Shown here one piece after another: positions 1 through 6,481 of a DNA stretch of 18,585 bases. The notes below the pieces were generated by a model. It was not told where the DNA came from, made no database searches, and saw only the letters and a program-made list of their open reading frames with translations. The stretch is from CAZHRJ01 sp964534765. GTDB lineage: Bacteria; Lindowbacteria; 2-12-FULL-62-27. Every line of letters begins with the position of its first letter. Position 1 is the first letter of the stretch. The position numbers and the translations under genes are program-made. The stretch covers positions 1-18,585 of the forward strand of contig CAZHRJ010000050.1 in assembly GCA_964534765.1 (NCBI GenBank), written 5' to 3'.

Positions 1-68
1 CCGTGGTGGCCGCAGGAGCGGCGGCGGGGTTGGCCGTCCGGTTTGCTCCGACATGGGCTGGATGGTAA
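1..68 (+). CDS. C-terminal end of an unidentified protein (partial)
   Basis: Reading from base 3 gives an open frame of 21 codons ending at TAA 66-68, 13 bases before the tRNA gene. The visible tail is small and hydrophobic, rich in Ala, Gly and Val (it contains VVAAGAAAGLAV), followed by Arg, Phe, Pro and Trp. It could be a membrane segment or the end of a cofactor-binding domain, but it is too short to identify. The other two plus frames are also open for most of this stretch, so frame choice rests mainly on the stop lying just upstream of the tRNA. The gene would start outside the window. Confidence 0.3.
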   Translation, partial: VVAAGAAAGLAVRFAPTWAGW

Positions 69-81
69 AAAAGATGTCCGG

Positions 82-168
82 GGAGAGGTAGCCAAGCGGA
101 CGAAGGCGACGGTCTTGAAAACCGTTAGACCCTCACGGGTCTCGTGAGTTCGAATCTCACCCTCTCCG
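82..168 (+). tRNA. tRNA-Ser (anticodon UGA)
   Basis: This is a complete class II tRNA cloverleaf. The acceptor stem GGAGAGG (82-88) pairs with CCTCTCC (161-167), and the discriminator is G168. The anticodon stem ACGGT/ACCGT (109-113, 121-125) closes the loop CTTGAAA, which places anticodon TGA at 116-118 and reads UCA codons. A long variable arm (GACCC/GGGTC) is typical of serine tRNAs. The T arm is GTGAG-TTCGAAT-CTCAC. CCA is not encoded. The 3' end lies 7 bases from the stop of the convergent doxX-like gene, with no terminator between them. Confidence 0.96.
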
Positions 169-175
169 AAATACT

Positions 176-631
176 CTACCGCACGCTGTTTTGAAAACGC
201 CTCGACACCAGCTCGTCCAAACTGGCCTTGCCCGCACCGGCAACGCACAGCCACAGGAAGATGATCAGATACAACAGCTCCGACAGACCTGTAAAATCTC
301 CAAGTGATCCCACCTCGGCCCATTGCGCGGTCCAGATCGCAACACCCATAATCACCGCCAGCGGAATCGAAATCAGCCGGGTCATCAACCCGGCCATCAC
401 CAAAACTCCGCCGACACACTCCAAAATTGAAACCAAAACCGCTTGCGCATACGGAAACGGAATACCCAGACCCTCAAAAAAACCGGCCGTTTTATCCAGA
501 TCCGATATCTTGCCCCTGCCGGATAGAAAAAACACGTGCCCGACGGCGAGCCGCGCCATCAGGGGCGGCAACCAGTCGATTTTGCAGAGAAAATTCACCG
601 CGGATGGGTACATCCGCACGATCGCGTTCAT
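176..631 (-). CDS. DoxX-family membrane protein of the bufferin operon
   Basis: The 151-residue protein matches the DoxX family. It has a conserved early segment around residues 24-44 (MARLAVGHVFFLSGRGKISD), then E71 in LECVGGVLVMAGLMTR, and about four hydrophobic membrane segments (near 25-38, 60-82, 87-103 and 117-134). DoxX proteins are inner-membrane proteins, some linked to redox or thiol stress, and they are frequent partners of DUF692/DUF2063 (bufferin) genes. The exact role here is unknown. The start at 631 is favoured because AAGGGGG lies about 9 bases upstream and because the first membrane segment begins soon after. It is the last gene of bufA-bufB-bufC-doxX, and its first 140 bases overlap the end of bufC in another frame, which is unusually long for a coupled pair. 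Confidence 0.85.
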   Translation of the reverse strand: MNAIVRMYPSAVNFLCKIDWLPPLMARLAVGHVFFLSGRGKISDLDKTAGFFEGLGIPFPYAQAVLVSILECVGGVLVMAGLMTRLISIPLAVIMGVAIWTAQWAEVGSLGDFTGLSELLYLIIFLWLCVAGAGKASLDELVSRRFQNSVR

Positions 632-1484
632 GCCGTTTTACCCCCTTCGGATCACAAAACCAGTGATTGGCCACGGCGCCCTGAAACCATTCCTGCACCC
701 GCCTCTGGATCGAATCCACTTTCGCCGATCCGATGCGGCGAGAAATTCCGGCACAGACCTGACTGAGCGTCCAGCCCCGCTGAAGACCCATGACCATCCG
801 GTAAAAGATCGGGTCGATCTCCTTATGATAAACCCGCCCATCACTCCGATAGACCACTGTATACGACCGCCGCTTTCGAGGAATCACCCTTCGAACCGCC
901 CGGCGGCCGCCCCTCACCATCCGGTCGACGATTTCGTATACCGGATACTCCAGATCCAGCACCCTCACATGGGGCTGAAATCGAAATCGCATTTGATCCA
1001 GCCGACGCTTCTGCCGGTCAGTCAGCCGCGCCGGATCAAACAGGGGATTCATCGGACGATCAAATGCCTCGATTTTGGCCCACTCAAATCGAATCACATC
1101 CAAAACTACACCGCGACCGGAACCCCGATACTCCCGATCCATGAACATCCACAAATTCGCGCCCAGATTGCGGAGAGTAAAGGAACGGGATGGATATCGT
1201 ACCAGATATTTCTCCATCCAACTTCGAAACGCTCTATTCCCCATCACACTCTCCAATCCGGGGAAGTCGTCTCTCAAACACCCAATGCAACGCGCCCAAT
1301 AGTCCCGGACATAGATCCGGAGTCTCTCATAGGCGGGATGCCGGGCGCCGCCGACCAGGAAAAAATCGGCCAACCCGGACTCGGATGCCAGATTCGATTC
1401 CGGTGTCCGAATCGCTCGGCACATCCACCGCTGCAGCCGGTCCAGATCCGAAAATCGCCGGATCCGATGCCGACTTTTGATCAT
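492..1484 (-). CDS. bufC: DUF2063-family protein, bufferin maturation partner (BufC-like)
   Basis: The 330-residue protein has an N-terminal DUF2063-like helical domain at about residues 10-110. Landmarks are AYERLRIYVRDYWARCIGCL, then DDFPGLESVMG, and RYPSRSFTLRNLG. A mixed alpha/beta second domain (about 125-275) ends with the helical repeat region before WFQGAVANHWFCD. In characterised systems this family partners the DUF692 enzyme and binds the precursor peptide during copper-peptide maturation. It starts 4 bases after the bufB stop. The last 45 or so residues are basic, lack family character and lie over the doxX start in another frame. A stop in a neighbouring frame at 638-640, just before the doxX ATG, would give a conventional end. 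The tail may therefore be a lost stop, a small frameshift or a sequencing error. Family assignment is firm; the C-terminus is not. Confidence 0.85.
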   Translation of the reverse strand: MIKSRHRIRRFSDLDRLQRWMCRAIRTPESNLASESGLADFFLVGGARHPAYERLRIYVRDYWARCIGCLRDDFPGLESVMGNRAFRSWMEKYLVRYPSRSFTLRNLGANLWMFMDREYRGSGRGVVLDVIRFEWAKIEAFDRPMNPLFDPARLTDRQKRRLDQMRFRFQPHVRVLDLEYPVYEIVDRMVRGGRRAVRRVIPRKRRSYTVVYRSDGRVYHKEIDPIFYRMVMGLQRGWTLSQVCAGISRRIGSAKVDSIQRRVQEWFQGAVANHWFCDPKGVKRHERDRADVPIRGEFSLQNRLVAAPDGAARRRARVFSIRQGQDIGSG

Positions 1485-1488
1485 GTCG

Positions 1489-2328
1489 TCACGCCGGACG
1501 GGCTGGCTTCGGCAAATACCGACGCGCCATCAGCGCTTCCCGGTGAATCACCCGAAACGGGGGAATCCGGTCGTCCCGTTCAACCATCACCGACACTCGG
1601 CCCACCCGCTCGCACGCCCTCTGAAACAGCCGCCACACCTCACGCCGGACCGGATGGTCATGCGTGTCGAGCAGATAACCGCCCATGTCCGAGTGGCCGG
1701 CCAGATGCATCTGGACGACACGTTCGGGGGGAATCGCGTTGACGTAGTCCATCGGATCGAAACCGTGATTTTTCGCCGAAACATAGATGTTGTTCACATC
1801 CAGCAAAATCCCGCAGTCGGCCTTCTCCACTACCGCCGTCAAAAAGTCCCATTCCGTCATCTCGTCGCTCTGAAACGTCAGATAGCTCGACAGGTTCTCG
1901 AGCAGGAGCGGCACCTCCAGATAGTCCTGAACGATTCTGGCCTTGCGCGCGATGTGATCCATGGCCACCCGGGTGTATGGAAGGGGAAGCAAGTTGTGCA
2001 TCTGATGGGCGCTGTGCCGGCACCAGCAGAGATGATCGGACACCCACGGGGTCCTGGTTCGTTTCACCAGACGCTTGAGCCTCCTCAAATACTCCCGGTC
2101 CAACCTATCGGCGCTGCCGATCGACAGCGACACGCCATGCTGGACAATCCGGTACCGGTCCAGAAACTGATCCAGATAAGACAGCGGCCGGCCGCCGTCA
2201 ACCATGAAATTCTCGGAAATAATCTCGAACCAGTCAACCTTCGGATGCGTGGACAAAATCTCCCTGTAATGGGGAATTCGCAGCCCCAGACCGATGCCGA
2301 GATTCGGCAGGCTCAAAAACCGATTCAC
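1489..2328 (-). CDS. bufB: DUF692-family metalloenzyme, bufferin maturation (BufB-like, MbnB relative)
   Basis: The 279-residue protein is a TIM-barrel DUF692 enzyme, the family that includes MbnB of methanobactin synthesis. These enzymes use an iron centre to modify cysteines of a ribosomally made peptide. The family signatures appear in order: GIGLGLRIPH (11-20), SEN (38-40), VQHGVSLS (62-69), VSDHLCW (96-102), LLPLP (113-117), LLLENLSSY (141-149), LLDVNNIYVSAKNHGFDP (175-192), MHLAGH (207-212), DTHDHPV (221-227) and ERDDRIP (250-256). The likely metal ligands (His20, His64, His99, Glu144, Asp177, Asn179, His208, Asp221, His223, Glu250) are all present, so the enzyme looks active. The start is GTG at 2328 with no clear Shine-Dalgarno. 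The gene is 31 bases after bufA and 4 bases before bufC, so one operon is likely. Confidence 0.93.
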   Translation of the reverse strand: MNRFLSLPNLGIGLGLRIPHYREILSTHPKVDWFEIISENFMVDGGRPLSYLDQFLDRYRIVQHGVSLSIGSADRLDREYLRRLKRLVKRTRTPWVSDHLCWCRHSAHQMHNLLPLPYTRVAMDHIARKARIVQDYLEVPLLLENLSSYLTFQSDEMTEWDFLTAVVEKADCGILLDVNNIYVSAKNHGFDPMDYVNAIPPERVVQMHLAGHSDMGGYLLDTHDHPVRREVWRLFQRACERVGRVSVMVERDDRIPPFRVIHREALMARRYLPKPARPA

Positions 2329-2359
2329 GAAAAACGTCTAATGAGAGGTCAGACGGAAC

Positions 2360-2623
2360 TTAGGCTGTCTTGCAACCACCCGCGCCTTTGCACTCGTTCT
2401 TGCCTTTGCACGCGTGCTTGCCCTCAACCGCGCAACCGCCTTTGCCCTTGCACGCATTCATGCCCTTGCACGCGTGCTTTTCCATGGCATCCTCGGTCAC
2501 CTGCGGCTCGGCAGGCGCTGGAGCCGGAGCCGCAGCCTGCTGAGGTTTCGCGCAACCCCAACTCATGAGAAGACCCGCCATGGCTGAATAAAGAATTCGA
2601 TTCCTTCCGGACAAACGCTTCAT
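2360..2623 (-). CDS. bufA: Cys-rich bufferin-type metal-binding precursor peptide
   Basis: The 87-residue protein has an export signal (basic start, hydrophobic 11-23) with Cys24 in MSWGC, which resembles a weak lipobox. A Pro/Ala spacer (27-40) follows. Then come two copies of a 15-residue unit, HACKGxNxCKGxGGC (50-64 and 70-84), giving six regularly spaced cysteines plus Cys24. Such His-Cys-Lys-Gly repeats are typical of one bufferin precursor type, exported peptides whose cysteines are modified by DUF692 enzymes to sequester copper. The modification itself cannot be seen in sequence. It is the first gene of the operon, with AAAGGGG upstream of the ATG and a good sigma-70 promoter at 2672-2700. 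The possible lipid anchor is unusual for a secreted metal buffer. Confidence 0.87.
   Translation of the reverse strand: MKRLSGRNRILYSAMAGLLMSWGCAKPQQAAAPAPAPAEPQVTEDAMEKHACKGMNACKGKGGCAVEGKHACKGKNECKGAGGCKTA
2372..2476 (-). repeat. Tandem HACKGxNxCKGxGGC-coding repeats in bufA
   Basis: Two 45-base units encode the Cys motif (2432-2476 and 2372-2416), separated by five codons (AVEGK). They match at nearly all Cys, Gly and Lys positions, so a recent internal duplication of the metal-binding unit is likely. Units of this kind can change in number by recombination. Confidence 0.8.
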
Positions 2624-2671
2624 GTGTCCACCCCTTTGATTCAGATTAAGCTCCCAACAAATTCAAGAGGC

Positions 2672-2700
2672 GTTGTATCTACCCGTGAAACAACTGTCAA
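2672..2700 (-). promoter_or_regulatory. Sigma-70-type promoter of the bufferin operon with repeated GTTGT/ACAAC sites
   Basis: On the minus strand, TTGACA (2700-2695, perfect -35) is followed by exactly 17 bases and TACAAC (2677-2672) as the -10. Transcription would start near 2665, about 42 bases before the bufA ATG. The five-base word GTTGT or its complement occurs three times in alternating orientation (2672-2676, 2690-2694, 2704-2708), overlapping both elements, which could be an operator. The position and elements are seen in the sequence; regulation is inferred. Confidence 0.6.
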
Positions 2701-2726
2701 TCGGTTGTACCCGGCTGGCCGGGCTG

Positions 2727-4337
2727 TCAGTAGTCGAGTTCCGTCAGGGCGCGGATTCGCTCGGCCTCGTTGTGATGATACACCGCAAGGTCGACCCTCC
2801 CCTCGGCCATCAGTATCACGCTCAGGCGGTCATGGGCGGCCCGGCCGAACGGATCCAATTCAATGGACCGGAACAGATGTTTCAGCCCGGCCGGCGTGTC
2901 TCCTTCCAGAACCAGTGTCGATCCGAGATTAAAATGCGCCTGGGCGTACTGCGGATTGATCCGGACCGATTCGCGATAGTGGGCCAGGGCCGCAGGCCGG
3001 TCGCCGCGCAAAAACCATTCCGATCCCAGCCCGTTTTGCAGTTTCCAATTATTTTCTGTCACGTCAATCGACCTCTGAAAAAGGGTGAAACTGTCCTTCC
3101 AGTATCCGGTCTGGATCCAGACAAGAGCGCACAGACCCATCCCCACTCCGGTCGCGGCCGACGCGATCGGCCGACCCAGACGCGGGAAGGATCGAACCAG
3201 ATCGGACAGTCCCCAGGCCAGCATGACATTCAATCCTATATGCGACACATACGTGTATCGGTCCGCCAGCGCGAGGAGCTCGATGCCGATCACCGGCAGC
3301 AGGATGATCACGAACCAGATCCATCCGACGGCCAGATACGGCCGGCGGGAACGCTGGGACAGGACCCAGACCGTCAGCACCGCTGTCAGAACAGCCGCCA
3401 GAATGACCGGACCCGGCGCGGGTGTTGGCGGTGGATACACGAGCGACAGAGGATGGGGCCATATCCAGAACCGAAGATACGCAAGGATCGCCAGCACACC
3501 ATATCCGAGACTTGTCCCGGACTCCGAATGACCGGGCACCACATCCAATCCAAGCATGCGGAGGATGTGAAGAATCCAGGGTGATGTCTGATGCTGATAG
3601 GATTGGCCATAGGCGTTGATCACGCCGATGATGAGAGACAGAAGGAGAAACGGGATTTTTTCAAAACACAACGCGGACCACCGGTTGGACGATGCGGACG
3701 ACGCGCCGGCGGGAACGCCAAATCGCCGCAGCGGCCAGTAGTCCAGAGCCAGAAGGAGAACCGGCAGAGTTACCAGCATGGGTTTGCTCAGCAGTGACAG
3801 AAAAAAGGCTCCGATAGAAAAAAGGTACCAGACCCAGCCGGCTCGGCGGACATACAGGCCGTAACATCCGATCGAAAGGAATCCAAAGGTGGCGCTCAGA
3901 ACATCCTTGCGTTCCGTAATCCAGGCGACCGACTCGACCCGCTGCGGGTGGACCGCGAATAGGACGGCAGCCAGAACACTCGGCCAGAACGCGGATGTGC
4001 TCCGGTACAGAAGATAAAATAATAGAATCGTGTTCACGGTATGCAACAGGAGACTCGTCAAATGATGCCCGGCAGGGTTCAATCCGTAGAGAGTGACATC
4101 GATCGCGTGGCTGATCAGCGTCAGCGGGACCCACAAATTGGCGTGGGCGGAATCGAACAAAAATTCGGCTGAAAACGCCCATAAAACCGACTCCGGCGTC
4201 AGACCGTTCTTCAGATGGGGATTGCCGGTGATGAAGACATCGTCATCGTATCGGATAAAATCACACGACAGGACACGGTAAAAAGATATCCATACCAGCA
4301 CACCCAATAAGAGGCTCGCCCACGTCTCACGCCGCAT
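2727..4337 (-). CDS. GT-C membrane glycosyltransferase-like protein with C-terminal TPRs
   Basis: The 536-residue integral membrane protein belongs to the bacterial TMTC-like/DUF1736-type family, often annotated as TPR O-mannosyl or O-GlcNAc transferase-like. An early periplasmic loop carries the acidic motif RYDDDVFITGNPHLKNGL (Asp31-33), the expected GT-C catalytic position. It is followed by NLWVPLTLISHAID, GHHLTSLLLHTVN and FAVHPQRVESVAWITERKD, then about ten further hydrophobic segments. The last 105 or so residues hold two or three TPRs (for example NPQYAQAHFNLGSTLVLEGD). It probably transfers a lipid-linked sugar to proteins on the outer face of the membrane; the substrate is unknown. 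The open frame extends to 4415, but that lies in the tRNA gene. ATG 4337 is chosen because GGAGG lies 10 bases upstream. A GTG at 4346 is too close to that site. Confidence 0.85.
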   Translation of the reverse strand: MRRETWASLLLGVLVWISFYRVLSCDFIRYDDDVFITGNPHLKNGLTPESVLWAFSAEFLFDSAHANLWVPLTLISHAIDVTLYGLNPAGHHLTSLLLHTVNTILLFYLLYRSTSAFWPSVLAAVLFAVHPQRVESVAWITERKDVLSATFGFLSIGCYGLYVRRAGWVWYLFSIGAFFLSLLSKPMLVTLPVLLLALDYWPLRRFGVPAGASSASSNRWSALCFEKIPFLLLSLIIGVINAYGQSYQHQTSPWILHILRMLGLDVVPGHSESGTSLGYGVLAILAYLRFWIWPHPLSLVYPPPTPAPGPVILAAVLTAVLTVWVLSQRSRRPYLAVGWIWFVIILLPVIGIELLALADRYTYVSHIGLNVMLAWGLSDLVRSFPRLGRPIASAATGVGMGLCALVWIQTGYWKDSFTLFQRSIDVTENNWKLQNGLGSEWFLRGDRPAALAHYRESVRINPQYAQAHFNLGSTLVLEGDTPAGLKHLFRSIELDPFGRAAHDRLSVILMAEGRVDLAVYHHNEAERIRALTELDY

Positions 4338-4383
4338 CCGCCGCACCCCTCCCGAATCGCCTCTGCGCGAATTCAGTCCAATT

Positions 4384-4471
4384 CGGAGAGGGAGGGATTT
4401 GAACCCTCGAGGCACTTTGGGCGCCTACACGCTCTCCAGGCGTGCCCCTTCGTCCACTTGGGTACCTCTCC
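4384..4471 (-). tRNA. tRNA-Ser (anticodon GGA)
   Basis: Read on the minus strand, the acceptor GGAGAGG (4471-4465) pairs with CCTCTCC (4391-4385), and the discriminator is G at 4384. The anticodon loop CTGGAGA contains GGA (reads UCC and UCU). There is a long variable arm, and the T arm is GAGGG-TTCAAAT-CCCTC. CCA is not encoded. Its 5' half closely resembles the tRNA-Ser(UGA) at 82-168, with two differences over the first 25 bases, and the two genes are in opposite orientation. A minus-strand promoter lies at 4507-4534. Confidence 0.96.
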
Positions 4472-4485
4472 ATTTCATCGATACC

Positions 4486-4514
4486 TTGCAACTTACCACC
4501 AGCCGCTATATACT
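4486..4514 (+). promoter_or_regulatory. Sigma-70-type promoter for SRP RNA (and probably dnaX)
   Basis: TTGCAA (4486-4491), a 17-base spacer and TATACT (4509-4514) give a good promoter pointing toward the SRP RNA. The mature RNA would begin about 20 bases after the expected start point, so 5' processing is implied. The -10 overlaps the -10 of the opposing tRNA-Ser promoter. Confidence 0.6.
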
Positions 4515-4534
4515 CGCAACTTTGGAGTATTCAA
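4507..4534 (-). promoter_or_regulatory. Sigma-70-type promoter for tRNA-Ser(GGA)
   Basis: On the minus strand TTGAAT (4534-4529), 16 bases and TATATA (4512-4507) precede the tRNA by about 35 bases. The -10 is shared with the plus-strand promoter at 4486-4514. Confidence 0.5.
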
Positions 4535-4541
4535 TAAATCC

Positions 4542-4831
4542 GGGGGTGTGCTAAGCGGGGAGGTAGCGGTTCCTTTGTCCGCGTCGAGCGGGCTGCCTGC
4601 AATCCGCTCCAGCAGGGCCGAATTCCCGAGCCGAGACGCGCTGGTTGAATGCGGGCGCCGTCCGGAAGGCGTTGAAGTTTGGGCCCCGCGGGACGCTCGC
4701 CGGTGAACCGGGTCAGGTCCGGAAGGAAGCAGCCCTAAGCCGATACGGACGTTTGCGCGGGATTACCTGAATGGAGCCGGAAGAACGGAATGCCGGTTTG
4801 ACAGGTTCGCCGACGCCGGGTGCACACCTCC
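4542..4831 (+). ncRNA. ffs: Signal recognition particle RNA, large bacterial type with Alu domain
   Basis: The signature S-domain hairpin is exact (GGTCAGGTCCGGAAGGAAGC around 4711-4730, GGAA tetraloop 4721-4724). The 5' part carries the Alu domain seen in the Bacillus scRNA: GGGGAGGTAGCGGT near 4557-4570 and a segment around 4596-4627 containing TGCAATCCGCTC and AGCAGGGCCGAA. The ends pair: GGGGGTGTGC (4542-4551) with GCACACCTCC (4822-4831), one G-U pair, which sets the boundaries at about 290 nt. The RNA binds Ffh and, through the Alu part, may slow elongation during membrane targeting. It sits 56 bases before dnaX, as scr does in Bacillus. Compared with Bacillus, the loop after GGTAGCGGT is longer. 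Confidence 0.93.
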
Positions 4832-4872
4832 TTATTTGGATCGCGGGTTACAGGAATTGGACATTCGAATTC

Positions 4873-4878
4873 AGGAGG
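4873..4878 (+). promoter_or_regulatory. Ribosome binding site fixing the dnaX start
   Basis: AGGAGG lies nine bases before GTG 4888. The upstream ATG in the same frame (4771) lies inside the SRP RNA and has no such site. Confidence 0.8.
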
Positions 4879-4887
4879 ACCATCGGG

Positions 4888-6481
4888 GTGGGTGAGGAGA
4901 CACATCGCGTTTTTTCTTTGAAATACCGGCCGGCGACTTTTGAGGAGCTGGTCGGCCAGCCGCACGTCCGGCAGACGCTGGTCAATACTCTGCTGCGCAG
5001 ACAGATCAGTCACGGGTACCTCTTTTCCGGACCCCGGGGCGTGGGCAAGACCACGGTCGCTCGGCTGTTTGCCAAATCATTAAACTGCGCTGAGGGTCCC
5101 AGCCCCAAAATATGCAATGGATGCGTCGCCTGCAGGGAAATTTCAGCCGGAAACAGTCTCGACGTCATCGAAATGGACGGCGCATCCAACCGGAAAATCG
5201 AGGATGTCCGGGCCCTGCGGGAAAACGTGCGATTTGTGCCCACCAGCAGCCGCTACAAAATTTACATCATTGACGAAGTCCATATGCTCACGCAGGAGGC
5301 GTTCAATGCCCTCCTCAAAACCCTCGAAGAACCGCCCGAACACGTCGTGTTCATCCTGGCCACCACCGATCCGCAGAAAATTCCGGAAACCATCCATTCC
5401 CGCTGCCAGGAACTGGAGTTTCACCGCATCTCCCCAAAAGACCTCGAATCGCTGGTGACCTTTGTCTGCAAACGGGAAAAAATATCCATAGACGCCGATT
5501 CTTCCCTCAAACTATCGGAATGGGCGGACGGCAGCGCCCGGGATGTCCTTGTCGCGCTGGAACAGGCGGCGGCTTTCTCCGACGGCAATGTCCGGGAAGA
5601 CCTGGTGGACCAGTTGTTCGGCTGGGTCGACAAAAAAACCGTGGAGGATACCCTGTCGGCGGTTCTGCGGGAGGATCGAAACGCGCTCTTTGATATCGCC
5701 CGGCGGATAGAAGAATCGGGAAAGGATCTCTCGCACTTTATCATTCAGCTGGCCCGGTGGCTGCGCCGGGAATGGGAGTCCTGCATCAAGTTCGGACAGA
5801 CGCCGGAAGGCTCACTTCTTCAGGNNNNNNNNNNGAAACCGCGGGCTTTCTTAACTTCTTCAGGACTGCCCGCCTCAGGCCGCCCTTCGCATGATCAGCG
5901 AGCTTCTGGAGGCCGAACGGGGTCTTCGCGGGACTCGCCAGCCGGGACTGTATCTCGCTGTGAAATTGATCGGTCTGATTGAACAAAAACGCGCAATCCC
6001 CCTATCCGCGATTGTCGACCGGCTGGACGATCTGGAAGGCCGTATCCAAAATGTTCCGGAGTCGGGTGGGGCTGCGGAAAAACGGCCGGAAACGCCGGGA
6101 CGGGCGGCCCTTCCCGGCGCCGCCCAAGTCTGGGCACGGCTCATCGAAACCGTTTCCAAAACCAACGTCACCCTCGCCGCGTGGCTTCGCGAAGGCAAAC
6201 CGCAGAGCCTTTCGGCCGACCGAAAACGGTTGACGGTCATTTATCCGAAAAAGTTCACTCTTCACCAGCAACGGCTGAGCGCTGAGAAAAACAAGGCGGC
6301 GGTGGAATCGGAACTCGCCGGCCTTCTGGGCGAGCGGGGCTGGACGGTCGAGGCGTTTCTCGATTCGCCCGACGCCGGCGCACAGCGGGCCGGGACATCT
6401 TCCGACAAGGAACTTCCACCCAAAGTCCGCATCGCATCGGATTTGCTCGAAAGCCGCGGGGTGACAAAACGTGGAGAATAA
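4888..6481 (+). CDS. dnaX: DNA polymerase III clamp-loader subunit (DnaX), split by an assembly gap
   Basis: This is the ATPase of the clamp loader that places the sliding clamp on DNA. From GTG 4888, residues 48-55 form Walker A (GPRGVGKT). Cys67, Cys76, Cys79 and Cys82 form the zinc module. IIDEVH (127-132) is Walker B, and SRC (171-173) carries the arginine finger. Domain III follows, and the C-terminal part (LLEAERGLRG... to GWTVEAFL) lies in another frame after the N gap. The 10-base string CTTCTTCAGG occurs on both sides of the gap (5815-5824, 5855-5864). Removing one copy plus everything between (40 bases) restores a single frame of 517 residues with a family-like LLQDCPPQAALRMISELL junction. 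The gene is therefore probably intact, somewhat short for a tau form. It overlaps the next gene by 11 bases. Confidence 0.93.
5825..5864. other. Assembly gap (10 N) plus spurious 20 bases and repeated contig end
   Basis: Ns occupy 5825-5834. The following 20 bases (5835-5854) contain an in-frame TAA (5852-5854) relative to the downstream dnaX frame and resemble nothing expected in DnaX. CTTCTTCAGG at 5815-5824 recurs at 5855-5864. The simplest reading is two contigs that really overlap by at least 10 bases but were scaffolded with an arbitrary 10-N gap and an erroneous contig tip. Confidence 0.8.

Noticed and set aside
228..2568. Long plus-strand open frames (504 and 363 codons) opposite the bufferin operon
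   Set aside because: They lie antisense to clearly recognisable DUF692, DUF2063 and DoxX genes, are rich in Pro, Arg and Ser, and match no family. They are shadows of GC-rich codon use.
2710..2723. CCCGGC/GCCGGG hairpin just after the glycosyltransferase-like gene as terminator
   Set aside because: No T run follows on the minus strand and the loop is only two bases, so terminator function is not supported.
4338..4415. N-terminal extension of the GT-C protein to ATG 4415
   Set aside because: That start lies inside tRNA-Ser(GGA); ATG 4337 has a well-placed GGAGG.
4771..4887. Extended dnaX start at ATG 4771
   Set aside because: It lies within the SRP RNA, and the added residues are unlike DnaX; GTG 4888 has AGGAGG nine bases upstream.
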